This document shows, in pieces, positions 12,770-21,443 of a DNA stretch of 64,000 bases. Both the position numbers and the translations under genes were made by a program. The notes beneath the pieces were generated by a model. It saw only the letters and a list, made by a program, of their open reading frames with translations. It was not told the DNA's origin and made no database searches. This DNA comes from Saccharothrix longispora (GTDB lineage: Bacteria; Actinomycetota; Actinomycetes; Mycobacteriales; Pseudonocardiaceae): positions 124,338 to 188,337 of the forward strand of contig NZ_NSDM01000005.1 of NCBI RefSeq assembly GCF_030852425.1, given 5' to 3'. Position 1 is the first letter of the stretch. Each line of letters opens with the position of its first letter.

Positions 12770-13520
12770 TCAGGGGCGGTGCGCGTGCCGGGCGGCCTCC
12801 TCGATGCGGGCGGCGGTCCCCGCGCCCTGCCGGTACGGGAACGTGTGCGCGCCCGGCAGGGTGGCCACCCTGCCGTCGGGCGCGGCGGACGCCGGCCGGT
12901 CCACCCACTCCGGCGGCGCGAACGCGTCGTGCTCGCCGCGCAGCAGCACGGGGCAGCGCACCCCGGTGATGGCGTCCTCCGGGCGGTCCCGCTGCCCCGA
13001 GCGCACGAACCGCGCCGGCTCGCGCGGTCCGCCGCGCAGGTAGTACGGCCACGTGACGGGGATCAGACCGGGCGGTTCGCGGCGGGAGTTGCGGACGTAC
13101 GCGCGGGCCAACCCGGCGAAGCGCCGCTGCTCCGGCGGGAACGTCGGCCCCATCAGGACCAGCGAGCGCACCCGTTCGGGCCGGCGCAGCGCCACGTGGA
13201 CCGCCGCCTGCGCGCCGGTCGAGTGCCCGACCAGCACGACGGCGCGTCACCGGTCGCCGCGTCGAGCCGGCGCTCCACCGCGTCGGCGACCCCGGTGACG
13301 TCGGCGCGGCACGGCCGGGGTGGTCGGTGGCCGAAGCCCGGCACGTCCAGCAGCGCGGCCCGGGTCCACTCCCCGCAGCGGGCCACGGTGTCCACCAGGT
13401 ACCCAGCGCGCCCAGGCAGGGGACGACGGCCACCACCGGCCCGTCCCCGTCCCCCTTCTCCAGGCTGCGCACGCCGGCGTTCCACCGGACCCGCAACGGC
13501 TGTTCACGTCGTGGCGGCAC
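12770..13520 (-). pseudogene. Alpha/beta hydrolase broken by two frameshifts
   Basis: Reading on the minus strand from GTG 13520 (GGAGG upstream), three frames together make one alpha/beta hydrolase. The first holds PLRVRWNAGVRSLEKG and VVAVVPCLGA. The second holds YLVDTVARCGEWTRAALLDV and DVPGFGHRPP. The third holds the nucleophile elbow LVGHSTGAQAA through the catalytic Asp (GEHDAFAPP) and His (GAHTFPY). Both junctions (near 13405 and 13240) are explained by one missing base each, so this may be two sequencing errors or a recent pseudogene. If repaired it would be a ~250-residue enzyme with a complete triad. It lies downstream of the MFS gene at 13580 and may belong to that operon. Confidence 0.7.
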
Positions 13521-13579
13521 TTCGTCGGTTCCTCCGGTCACCCGCGAGGCGTACCGCACCGGGCCGCACCTGAACCGAT

Positions 13580-14797
13580 TCACCTCACCGGTGCCGGTGC
13601 GTGCCGCGGCACGCAGGCGGCGCTCGCCGCGGCCACCCCGGCGAGCACCAGCCAGGGCAACGGGCCGCCGGCGTCGAACACCGCGCCCAGCGGGGCCCCG
13701 GCCACCAGGACCAGCAACCCCGCGCCCGAGGACAGCGCACCCGTGAAGAGGCCGAGCCTGCCGTCGTCGACCAGGTCGGGCACCCAGGCCCGCACGGCGG
13801 GCACGATCAGCACCTGTCCCGCCGTGAGCAGCACGACGAACACCACCGACGGCAGCAGCCCGCCCAGCGCCCGCACCGGCAGCAGCACGGCCGTCGCCGC
13901 GCAGCCCGCCGCGAGCAGCGCCGAGCCGGTCAGCACCGCGCCGCGCGGCGACAGCGCGCGGGACGCCCACCGCGAGACCGGCACCTGGCCGACGACCACC
14001 AGCGCGGAGGACAGGGCGAACAACCAGCCGAGGGCGGCCTGGTCGCCGGTCGCGCGCCGCACCTCGCCGGGCAGCGCCAGGTACATCTGGTTGTAGAGCA
14101 GCAGGTACCCACCGTAGGCCGCGCACAGCGCGAGGAAGCGCCGGTGCCGCAGCACGTCCGCGAGACCGCCGGCGAACGACACCGGCGCGCCGGCGCCACC
14201 GGGTCCGGCTCCCCGGGGTGCGGGTCCCCCGGCCGGCATGAGCAGCAGGTGCCCGAGCAGGATCACCGCGAACACGGCCGCGCCGGCCAGGCAGGCCGCC
14301 CGGAACCCGGTGCCGACGAGGACCGCGCCCAGCACGGGACCGATGAGCGCCCCGGCCTGGCCCGCTGCGTGGAACACGCCCAGCAGCCGGGTGCGCGGCA
14401 CGCCGGTGAGGCGTTCCCGGGCCACGGCCAGGCGGGCGACCCCGGTCTCCACGGCGGGCGAGAACAGCGCGGCGGCGAACCCGATCAGCAGCACCGAGCC
14501 GACGACCGACCACGTGCCGCCCGCGAACCCCAGCCAGGCGAACCCCGCGATCCGCAGCGCGCAGCCCGCCAGCACGACCGGTCGCGGGCCGAACCGGTCG
14601 GTCAGCGCCCCGCCGACCACGAACAGGCCCTGCTGGCTGAACGTGCGCAGGCCCAGCACCAGCCCGACCAGCCACCCGGACAGCGCCAGCTCACCGGTGA
14701 GGTGGGTCGCCAGGTACGGCAGCACCGCGTAGAAGCCGAGGTTGAAGGCGAACTGGGTGCCGACCAGCAGGGCGACCGGGCCGCGCCGCCCGGTCAC
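13580..14797 (-). CDS. MFS transporter
   Basis: 405 residues with 12 predicted transmembrane helices. The MFS loop-2/3 signature is present between helices 2 and 3 (GGALTDRFGPRPVVLAG), as are SRWASRALSPRGAVL in the second half and a Gly/Pro-rich central loop. GTG start in a 4-nt GTGA overlap with the upstream permease gene, so it is translated with it. In the operon it probably exports the partner ligand of the importer (for example a metallophore) or shares its substrate. Substrate not deducible from sequence. Confidence 0.85.
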   Translation of the reverse strand: MTGRRGPVALLVGTQFAFNLGFYAVLPYLATHLTGELALSGWLVGLVLGLRTFSQQGLFVVGGALTDRFGPRPVVLAGCALRIAGFAWLGFAGGTWSVVGSVLLIGFAAALFSPAVETGVARLAVARERLTGVPRTRLLGVFHAAGQAGALIGPVLGAVLVGTGFRAACLAGAAVFAVILLGHLLLMPAGGPAPRGAGPGGAGAPVSFAGGLADVLRHRRFLALCAAYGGYLLLYNQMYLALPGEVRRATGDQAALGWLFALSSALVVVGQVPVSRWASRALSPRGAVLTGSALLAAGCAATAVLLPVRALGGLLPSVVFVVLLTAGQVLIVPAVRAWVPDLVDDGRLGLFTGALSSGAGLLVLVAGAPLGAVFDAGGPLPWLVLAGVAAASAACVPRHAPAPVR

Positions 14798-16569
14798 GCC
14801 TTCGCCGCCGGTGCCGGTGCCGAGGTCGCCGACGCCGAGGTGGTCCGGAACGGGGTGACCCGCGACGGGGTGGTCGAGGACGCGACCGCCGGCAACGAGA
14901 CGGCGAGGACGGCCAGCGACAGCAGCACCACCGCCGGTGACAGGGCCGCCCACGGCGCGCGTTCCAGGTAGGGCAGGGACTCGGCGAGCAGCAGGCCCCA
15001 CTCGGGGGCGGGCGGTTGGGCACCGAGGCCGAGGAACCCCAGCGAGGCCGTCGCCAGGGCGATGCCGGGCAGGCGCAGCACGGCGTGGCGGGCCACCGGT
15101 CCGGCCACGGCGGGCAGCACGTGCCGTGTCAGCGTCCACAGCGGTGACGCGCCGAGCGCGCGCCGGGCCTCGGCGTGGGTGGCCGCGCGCGCCTCCTGGA
15201 CGAGCGCCGCGGCGTGCGCGGCGAGCGGCGGCCACGACACCAGGCCGACCGCCACGGCCGCGCCCGTCGCACCGGGTCCGGCGGCGGCCGCGACGAGCAG
15301 GCCGGCGATCACCGGCGGCACCGCGTTGGCGGTCTCGGCCAGCCCCTGCGCGACACCGGGCAGGAAGCCCAGCAGGACGGCGACCGCGTACGAGCACGCG
15401 CACACCACCAGCGCGACGCCGAGCGTGGCCGGCGCGCCGTGCCCGACGCGGGCGAGCACGTCGCGGCCGAGCGCGTCCGTGCCCAGCGGGTGCGCCCAGG
15501 ACGGCGGGAGGAGCCGCGCGGCGGTGTCCAGGCGCAGCGGTTCGCGGGTGAGCCCCCAGCCGACGACGACGGCGGGCAGCACCGCGCCGGCCGCCACCAC
15601 GCCGGGGCGCGCCCGGGAGGCCACCGGCGGCGGGGCGGTGAGCGCCGCGTCGCGCAGCGCCGGCCCGAGCACCCGGTGACGCGCGACCGCGACCGCGAGC
15701 CCGGCCGCGAAGCCCAGCAGGACCAGGGCCAGCACGGAGCCCTGGAGCAGCGGCAGGTCCTGCGACTCGGCCGCCCCCAGCGCGGTGCGCCCCAGGCCGG
15801 GTACCGCGAACACCACCTCGACGGCCACCGCGCCGCCGGTCAGCCCGACGGCCACCAGCCCGAGCTGCGGCAGCACGGGCGGCAGCGCGCGGCGCAGCGC
15901 GGCCCGCGCGAGGACGCCCGGTGCGCACCCCCACGACCGCCACAGCACCACCCAGCGCTCCTGGAACACGGCGGGCAGCGCGTCGTCGACCAGCCGCCCC
16001 AGCACCGCGCCGGCCGGGACGCCCAGGGCCAGCGCGGGCAGCACGACGTGCCCGACCCCCTGCCACCCGTAGGGCGGCAGCCAGCCCCACCACACCGACA
16101 CGACCACCAGCAGCACGGTGGCCAGCAGGAACTCGGGCACCGCGGTGAGCAGCGCCCCGACACCGCCGCCGGAGCGGACCGGGTCGCCCCGCGCGCCCCG
16201 CACCAGCGCGGGCGCGCACAGCGCGGCGGCCAGCGGCACGGCCACGAGCAGGGCCGCCGCCATGAGGGTGACCGACGCGCCCAGCCCGGACAGCACCGAG
16301 GGCAGCACGTCGCGGCCGGTCACCCACGAGCGGCCCAGGTCGCCGCGCACCGCGTCGAGCAGCCAGTCGCCGAACAGCGCCACCGGTCCCGCGTCCAGCC
16401 CCAGCTCGCGCCGCACCGCGTCCAGCGCCTCGCGCGTCGGCTCCTGCTCGGCGGACCGCGCCCGCAGCACGGACAGCGCGGGGTCGCGGCCGGCGAGCCA
16501 CGGCAGCAGGCCGACGGCCGCGACGACGGTGGCGAGCCCGCCGGCGCGGGCCAGGGCGGGCGCGATCAC
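14794..16569 (-). CDS. Fused DppB-DppC-type ABC permease
   Basis: 591 residues joining two permeases normally encoded separately. The N-half carries the DppB-like region EVVFAVPGLGRTALGAAES and its helices. The C-half begins near residue 315 and carries HPLGTDALGRDVLARV (the DppC signature) and an EAA loop (EARRALGASPLWTLTRHVLP). This is the inner-membrane channel of a peptide/nickel/metallophore family-5 importer. No ATP-binding protein is encoded next to it; the operon continues straight into an MFS gene. GTG start overlaps the binding-protein stop by 4 bases. The last ~30 residues are Ser/Thr/Ala-rich and look disordered. Confidence 0.88.
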   Translation of the reverse strand: MIAPALARAGGLATVVAAVGLLPWLAGRDPALSVLRARSAEQEPTREALDAVRRELGLDAGPVALFGDWLLDAVRGDLGRSWVTGRDVLPSVLSGLGASVTLMAAALLVAVPLAAALCAPALVRGARGDPVRSGGGVGALLTAVPEFLLATVLLVVVSVWWGWLPPYGWQGVGHVVLPALALGVPAGAVLGRLVDDALPAVFQERWVVLWRSWGCAPGVLARAALRRALPPVLPQLGLVAVGLTGGAVAVEVVFAVPGLGRTALGAAESQDLPLLQGSVLALVLLGFAAGLAVAVARHRVLGPALRDAALTAPPPVASRARPGVVAAGAVLPAVVVGWGLTREPLRLDTAARLLPPSWAHPLGTDALGRDVLARVGHGAPATLGVALVVCACSYAVAVLLGFLPGVAQGLAETANAVPPVIAGLLVAAAAGPGATGAAVAVGLVSWPPLAAHAAALVQEARAATHAEARRALGASPLWTLTRHVLPAVAGPVARHAVLRLPGIALATASLGFLGLGAQPPAPEWGLLLAESLPYLERAPWAALSPAVVLLSLAVLAVSLPAVASSTTPSRVTPFRTTSASATSAPAPAAKA

Positions 16570-18062
16570 CGCAGGTGGGTGTCGACCGTGACGAGCACGC
16601 GCTCACGCGGGTCCTTGGCCGAGCCCACGACCGACGTGGCGTCGCCCTGCACGACCCGCTCGTGCAGCATCGGGATCGCCGCGTCGGTCCGCAGCACGGC
16701 GGCCTCGGCGGCCAGGATCGCGGCGCGGCGGCCGTCGCCCGCCTCGGCCAGGGACGCGGTCCGCACCGCCTCGTCCACGGCCGGGTCGCACAGCCGCGCG
16801 ATGTTGAACGACCCGTCGCAGGTGAAGTCGGACCGCAGGTAGGCGACGGGGTCGCCGGAGTCGAGGACGGTGGCGCGGGACAGCACGAACGCGTCGAACT
16901 CCCCCGCCAGGGCGTCCTCCTCGATGTGCGCGTACTCCCGCACGACCTGCTCCACGGCGAACCCGGCGTCCTCCAGCCGCTGCTGGAGGACCGAGGCGAC
17001 CTCGGGCAGCTCGGCGCGGTCGGAGAACGTGGCCAGGGTGATGGTCGCGCCCCGCGGCGGGGTGGCGGCGGCGCGGCCGGTCGGCGCGGTGCGCCCCTCG
17101 GCGGCCCAGGGCAGGGCGGGTCCGAGGAGGCCGGCCGCCACGTCGGCGCGGCCCTCGTAGACGCCGCGCACCAGTTCGCCGGCGTCGATCGCCTCCCGCG
17201 CGGCGGCGCGCAGACCGGGGTCGCGGAAGGGACCGGTCCGGGTGTTCAGGTACAGGGTGTTGGTGCGCGGCATCGGCACCTCGGTGATGGTCGCCGGGTC
17301 GAGCAGGGCGGCCTGCGAGACGGGCACGGCCTCGGCGATGTGCGCCTCACCGCTGCGGATGGCGGCGGCGCGGGCGGTGCCGTCGGGGACGAACGACACG
17401 TCGATCCCGGCGGCGCGGGCCCTGCCGCCCCAGTAACCGTCGTGCCGGTCGAGGGTGGCGGTGGTCGTGCCGTTCACCGCGACCAGCCGGAACGGTCCGG
17501 TGCCCGTGCCCACCGGGTCCACCGAGCCGTCCGGCCGGTAGGCGCTCGCGGCGAGGATCGCGAGCTGCGGTGACGACAACCGCTGCGGCACCAGCGGATC
17601 GGGCTCGCCGGTCGTGACGAGGAGCCGGTCCCCCTCGGCCCGCGCGGCGAGCGCGACGCCGTCGAGGATGCGCGGCTTGGGCGAGGCGGCGACGGCCCGC
17701 GTCAGGGTGTTCACCGCGGAGTCGGCGGTCAGCGGCGTGCCGTCGTGGAAGGTCACGCCGGACCTGATGGTGAACTCCCAGGCGAGGTCGGAGGTGCGCC
17801 GCCACCCGGTGGCCAGCCCGGGACCGGCGTTGCCGTCGGCGTCGAGGGTGACCAGCGTTTCGGCGGTGGACCAGCGGGAGAGCTTGAACGCGTCGTCGCT
17901 GAACGGCGAGAGGCCCGAGCGCGGCGGTTGCAGCATCGCGAGCTTGATGCGCCCGTCGGCGTCGTCCGCGGTCGCGTTCGGGTCTTGGGCGAAGCACCCG
18001 CCGAGGACGAGCGACGACGCCACGACGAGGGCGAGGGCGGGCAGGGGCGAGCGCAGGTGCAT
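16566..18062 (-). CDS. Family-5 extracellular solute-binding lipoprotein
   Basis: 498 residues. Signal peptide with lipobox LGGC (Cys 23), then a DppA/OppA/NikA-type binding fold (GWRRTSDLAWEFTIRSGVTF with the conserved FHDGTPLTADS, and GTGPFRLV). It is anchored outside the membrane and delivers its ligand to the fused permease encoded 4 bases downstream in the same operon. Ligands of this family are peptides, nickel, haem or metallophores. A Fur/Zur-like box at its promoter favours a metal-linked ligand. ATG 18062. Confidence 0.88.
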   Translation of the reverse strand: MHLRSPLPALALVVASSLVLGGCFAQDPNATADDADGRIKLAMLQPPRSGLSPFSDDAFKLSRWSTAETLVTLDADGNAGPGLATGWRRTSDLAWEFTIRSGVTFHDGTPLTADSAVNTLTRAVAASPKPRILDGVALAARAEGDRLLVTTGEPDPLVPQRLSSPQLAILAASAYRPDGSVDPVGTGTGPFRLVAVNGTTTATLDRHDGYWGGRARAAGIDVSFVPDGTARAAAIRSGEAHIAEAVPVSQAALLDPATITEVPMPRTNTLYLNTRTGPFRDPGLRAAAREAIDAGELVRGVYEGRADVAAGLLGPALPWAAEGRTAPTGRAAATPPRGATITLATFSDRAELPEVASVLQQRLEDAGFAVEQVVREYAHIEEDALAGEFDAFVLSRATVLDSGDPVAYLRSDFTCDGSFNIARLCDPAVDEAVRTASLAEAGDGRRAAILAAEAAVLRTDAAIPMLHERVVQGDATSVVGSAKDPRERVLVTVDTHLR

Positions 18063-18092
18063 GGCGTTCCCGGGGGTTCGGCGGTGGTGTCG

Positions 18093-18121
18093 AACCTAAG
18101 ACAGACGATTATCATTTTCAA
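18093..18121 (-). promoter_or_regulatory. Promoter with Fur/Zur-like operator for the importer operon
   Basis: On the minus strand a -35 TTGAAA (18116-18121) and -10 TAGGTT (18093-18098) are 17 bp apart, 31 bp before the start codon of the binding protein. The sequence TGAAAATGATAATCG spans 18106-18120, overlapping the -35 and the spacer. It matches the AT-rich palindromic core TGAAAATNATTTTCA recognised by actinobacterial Fur-family proteins, especially Zur, in the left half fully and the right half partly. In this GC-rich setting the AT-rich tract stands out. Binding would block transcription when metal is plentiful. Confidence 0.6.
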
Positions 18122-18236
18122 AGCCACTGTGGGACACCCCACGACCACCCGTCCGAGTGGTCCCACGGTCACGAAAGTGATCGGCATCACACCCTATGTG
18201 GCCTAACGTCCGTGTACGGCGGGTAATGGAGGCGCT

Positions 18237-18647
18237 ATGACGAAAGCTCAGAAGACGGCCTCGGCGTGGGCGGCCTCCTCCCCCGGACAATTGCTCGACC
18301 ACGTGCGCGGCGCGGTGGAGGCCGACGACGCGGCGGTGCGCGCCGTCTGGGCCGCGGTGGCCGCCGACCAGGTGCTGGCGGCCCGTGTGCGCGGCGCGTT
18401 CGCCCGCCTCAAGGCCGAGCACCGCGGGGACCGGGACGAGGCGGTGTGGCTGCTGCGGATCACCCGCGCCGGCCGGCAGCTCGCCGCCGCGCCGGCGGCC
18501 ACGGCACCCGGGCCCCGCCGCGAGCGGCCCGCGACGCCCGTCGAGCCCGAGGTGGTCCTGTCGGTCGCGCCCGCGACCACCCGGCCGCACCGCCCGGTCG
18601 TGCCCGCGCTGCTGTTCCGCGAGCCGGAACCGCTCGTCGCCTCCTGA
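18237..18647 (+). CDS. Hypothetical protein, 136 residues
   Basis: Not recognised. GGAGG lies 6 nt before ATG 18237, and codon use is normal. The N-terminal two thirds is helical and alanine-rich (GQLLDHVRGAVEADDAAVRAV), followed by a Pro/Ala linker and a short hydrophobic stretch (VVPALLF). No signal peptide or transmembrane helix. It diverges from the importer operon; the 174-base gap contains GTGATCGGCATCAC (18177-18190), a small palindrome that could be an operator. The C-terminus is low complexity. Confidence 0.6.
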   Translation: MTKAQKTASAWAASSPGQLLDHVRGAVEADDAAVRAVWAAVAADQVLAARVRGAFARLKAEHRGDRDEAVWLLRITRAGRQLAAAPAATAPGPRRERPATPVEPEVVLSVAPATTRPHRPVVPALLFREPEPLVAS

Positions 18648-18698
18648 CGCCCGCCGGCTCCCGCGCCCCGACTCCCGGGCCTCGACCGGAGGCGGCCC

Positions 18699-20255
18699 TC
18701 AGCCCGACAGGCCGACGACCGGCGCCGGGGTGCCACCGGACGTGCCGCGCGCCACGACGATCGCGCCCGGCGCGGGCACGAGGTGCAGGTCCTGCCGCGA
18801 CCCCGAGCCGTCGAGCCGGACCGGGACCGAGGTGGGCGGGCTGCCGTCCCACGCCTGCACGACCAGCGTCACGTCCCGCCCGGTGTCGCCGCACAGCCTG
18901 AGGTAGGTGCTCGCGGTCGTCGCGTCGGCGGAGCGCAGCGGGCAGAGCGCGAGGTCCAGCGGGTGGGAGGCGCCGGCGAGGTCGAGCGCGGCGAGCGCCT
19001 CGACCTCCGCGCCCTCCTGCTGTTCGAGCAGCGGCGTGACGCCGACGTCCGCGCGCGGCCACCACGGCGCGGGCGGCCCGGCCAGCAGCGCGCCGGTCCC
19101 GGTGTCGAACAGGCCGCCGGTGACCGAACCCGGCGCGGCCGGTCCGCCGACGATCCGCAACCACACCGCCGCCCCGTCCGACGTGCTCGTGGGCAGGACG
19201 TCGATGCGCTCGCCGGCGGAGTCGTCGACGCCCACCTCGTGCCGCCACCGCTCGCCCCCGGTGACCTCGTCGAGCGCGAGGAGCCCCACCTCCCCGGGGC
19301 ACTGCACGGGCGCCAGGACCGCGGTCCGACCGCGGGCGAGGAGGCTGAACGGGCTCGTGCAGCCGTCCGGCGGCGACCACCGCCACCGCTCCTCTCCGGT
19401 GCCGAGGTCGTACGCGGTGTAGGCGTCGTCGCGGATCGCCAGGGTCCGGGCGGTCACCACGACCTGCCTGGTCTGCACCAGGACCGCGGGCACCACCCGC
19501 CGGAACCGCTCCGCACCGGTGTCGGCGTCCAGCACCACCAGCAGGTTCGACCGGGTGTCCCCGGCGGGGGCGAAGGCCACCGCGACCGCCCCGCCGTCGG
19601 TCGAGGCCAGCACGTCGCGGACGTGCGCGCCGGGCCGGGCGTACACCCACTGCCGACGCCCGTCCGGGCCGTCGAGGGCGGTGACCGCGCCGTCCGCGGT
19701 GGCGACGACCACCCCGTGCCCGGCGGCGGCGACGTCGGTGACGTCCGCGGGCGGCTGCCACGACCACTGGCGGCCACCGGGCCGGGCGGGCACGGGCTCG
19801 GGCGCGAAGTCCCGTGCGTCACGGGTCTCGGCGCGCGTCGCGACCCGGTCCACGACGACGGGTGCCGCGACCGCCACCGCGAGCACCGCGACCGCCGCGA
19901 GCACGCCCACCGGGCGCGGGCGCCACGACGTGCTCCCGACCAGGCCGACCGCGACCCCCAGCGCACCGACCGCCAGCACGGCGGTGTCCGCCCCCGGCAC
20001 GCCACCGGTCACGTCGAGCACCAGCCGCACCACCGCCGCGCCGGCGGCGAGCACCCCGACCACTCCCCCGGCGACCCGCACCCGGCGCGACCGGGCCAGG
20101 CCCAGCAGCACGGCGAGCACCACCCCGCCCGCGTACCCGGCGAGCGCCACGCCGTCGGCCCGCGTCGCACCGCCGGGCAGGAACGGGGCGACCACCGCGC
20201 ACAGCCCGCCCACCACTGTCATCCACCGCAGCACACGACTGCGACGGCACGGCAC
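18699..20255 (-). CDS. Membrane-anchored PQQ-like beta-propeller protein
   Basis: 518 residues from GTG 20255 (ATG 20222 is the alternative). The N-terminal ~150 residues hold four or five transmembrane helices. The rest is an outer beta-propeller made of PQQ-like repeats (for example WSWQPPADVTDVAAAGHGVV, AVTALDGPDGRRQWVY, LVVLDADTGAERFRR, YDLGTGEERWRW). No catalytic PQQ ligands are evident, so it is more likely a binding or scaffold propeller than a dehydrogenase. It is followed upstream by the PGPGW protein in the same direction with a 29-base gap. Confidence 0.75.
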   Translation of the reverse strand: MPCRRSRVLRWMTVVGGLCAVVAPFLPGGATRADGVALAGYAGGVVLAVLLGLARSRRVRVAGGVVGVLAAGAAVVRLVLDVTGGVPGADTAVLAVGALGVAVGLVGSTSWRPRPVGVLAAVAVLAVAVAAPVVVDRVATRAETRDARDFAPEPVPARPGGRQWSWQPPADVTDVAAAGHGVVVATADGAVTALDGPDGRRQWVYARPGAHVRDVLASTDGGAVAVAFAPAGDTRSNLLVVLDADTGAERFRRVVPAVLVQTRQVVVTARTLAIRDDAYTAYDLGTGEERWRWSPPDGCTSPFSLLARGRTAVLAPVQCPGEVGLLALDEVTGGERWRHEVGVDDSAGERIDVLPTSTSDGAAVWLRIVGGPAAPGSVTGGLFDTGTGALLAGPPAPWWPRADVGVTPLLEQQEGAEVEALAALDLAGASHPLDLALCPLRSADATTASTYLRLCGDTGRDVTLVVQAWDGSPPTSVPVRLDGSGSRQDLHLVPAPGAIVVARGTSGGTPAPVVGLSG

Positions 20256-20284
20256 GGCCGCGCGTTCCCCGCCGGAGGTGAACG

Positions 20285-20683
20285 TCAGGTGCGGGAGCCA
20301 CCGCCGGCCTTCGCGCGCACCCGGCGGTAGCTCCAGACCAGCAGGCCGAGCAGCACCAGGCCGGACAGGACCAGGCTCGACCCCGTGCTCCAGCCGCTGA
20401 ACGGCAGCGATTCCACCAGGCCCCACACGACGCCCGCCGCGATCAGCAGCAGGCCCGCCAGCACCGAGCCGGCGAGGCGCAGCGGTGAGGCCACGCTGTC
20501 CTCCGCGGCCTTCATCGCCCGGTCGCGCACCGGGTCCACGTAGCGCTCCAGGGCCGGGAACTCCGACGCCAGCACCACGAGGCCGGCGAGCACCAGCAGC
20601 AGACCGGGTCCGGGCAGCACCAGCAGCAGCACCCCGACGACGAGCAGCGCCCCGCCCGCCGCGACGACGCCCACCTTCTTCAC
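20285..20683 (-). CDS. PGPGW-family (TIGR02611-like) membrane protein
   Basis: 132 residues. VLLLVLPGPGLLLVLAGLVVLASEFP near the N-terminus is the diagnostic PGPG membrane motif. A short amphipathic segment (about 55-80) and two more transmembrane helices follow, with a basic C-terminus (WSYRRVRAKAGGG). GTG 20683 is chosen because GGAGG sits 7 nt upstream; ATG 20701 is also in frame. Function unknown. The divergent TetR gene and its palindromic operator lie upstream. Confidence 0.75.
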   Translation of the reverse strand: MKKVGVVAAGGALLVVGVLLLVLPGPGLLLVLAGLVVLASEFPALERYVDPVRDRAMKAAEDSVASPLRLAGSVLAGLLLIAAGVVWGLVESLPFSGWSTGSSLVLSGLVLLGLLVWSYRRVRAKAGGGSRT

Positions 20684-20783
20684 CGACCGGCCTCCGCGCA
20701 TCCGCCCAGTCTGCCCACCCCCGCACCGGAGCGCCCACCGACGACCGCCACACTGGTGATCGACAGCGGCAGTGACGCAGCCC

Positions 20784-20823
20784 ACCTACCGATTCGGTCG
20801 GTAAACCGACCGAATCGGTAGGT
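20784..20823. promoter_or_regulatory. Perfect 19-bp palindromic operator (TetR type)
   Basis: Two perfect 19-bp arms, ACCTACCGATTCGGTCGGT (20784-20802) and its reverse complement (20805-20823), are separated by AA. Each arm also contains the smaller inverted unit ACCGAnnCGGT. It ends 20 bp before ATG 20844 of the TetR gene, so it almost surely is the autoregulatory site and also controls the coupled MMPL transporter. Confidence 0.85.
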
Positions 20824-20843
20824 CACTGGGTATCGTGGTTCCC

Positions 20844-21437
20844 ATGGCACGACCGACCCGGCACCGCGCGGAGATGGAGATCCTCGACCTCGCGGCCGGC
20901 CTGTTCGCGCGGCACGGGTTCGCGCACACCTCGCTGAAGGACCTCGCCGACGCCGTCGGCCTGTCCAAGGCGGGTCTGCTGCACCACTACCCGAGCAAGG
21001 AAGCCCTCTTCGAGGCCGCGCAGGAGGCGTGCCAGGCGCAGGGCCGCCGCGTGCTCGACCAGGTGGCGGAGCTGCCGCCCGGTCCGGCGCGCGACCGGCG
21101 GGCGCTGGAGCTGCTGACCGACGTCGCCCTGGACCTGCCCGGGCTGGTGTCGCTGGCCTTCGGCGCGGTGACCTCGCCCGAGGAGCCCGTCATCGCCATC
21201 GAGGACGTCATGGTCTTCGAGGTGTTCGCCGTCGCCCCGGACGGGTCCGACGTCGAACGGGCCATCCGCGTCGTCGGAGCCCTGGCCGCCCTGGCGGTGC
21301 TCAGCGTGACCGCCAACCGCGCGGGCGAGAAGACCGCCTGGCGCCCCCACATCATCACCACCTGCCTCGACGCGCTCGGCCACCGACGCCCGGGCACCCC
21401 CTCACCCGACCCCGATCCCGCCTTGGCGAAGGACTGA
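20844..21437 (+). CDS. TetR-family repressor of the MMPL transporter
   Basis: 197 residues. N-terminal HTH (about 8-55: ILDLAAGLFARHGFAHTSLK, then VGLSKAGLLHHYPSKEALFEA), C-terminal ligand pocket with no family name I recognise. No clear ribosome site before ATG 20844, so translation may be leaderless from a promoter in the palindrome; GTG 20835 is an alternative. The MMPL gene starts 6 bases after its stop, implying one transcript. It probably senses a hydrophobic export substrate. Confidence 0.88.
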   Translation: MARPTRHRAEMEILDLAAGLFARHGFAHTSLKDLADAVGLSKAGLLHHYPSKEALFEAAQEACQAQGRRVLDQVAELPPGPARDRRALELLTDVALDLPGLVSLAFGAVTSPEEPVIAIEDVMVFEVFAVAPDGSDVERAIRVVGALAALAVLSVTANRAGEKTAWRPHIITTCLDALGHRRPGTPSPDPDPALAKD

Positions 21438-21443
21438 ATCCGC

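Noticed and set aside
18699-20255. PQQ-dependent dehydrogenase
   Set aside because: The repeats are PQQ-like, but catalytic Asp/Ca ligands and the tryptophan docking pattern are not evident; a structural propeller is safer.
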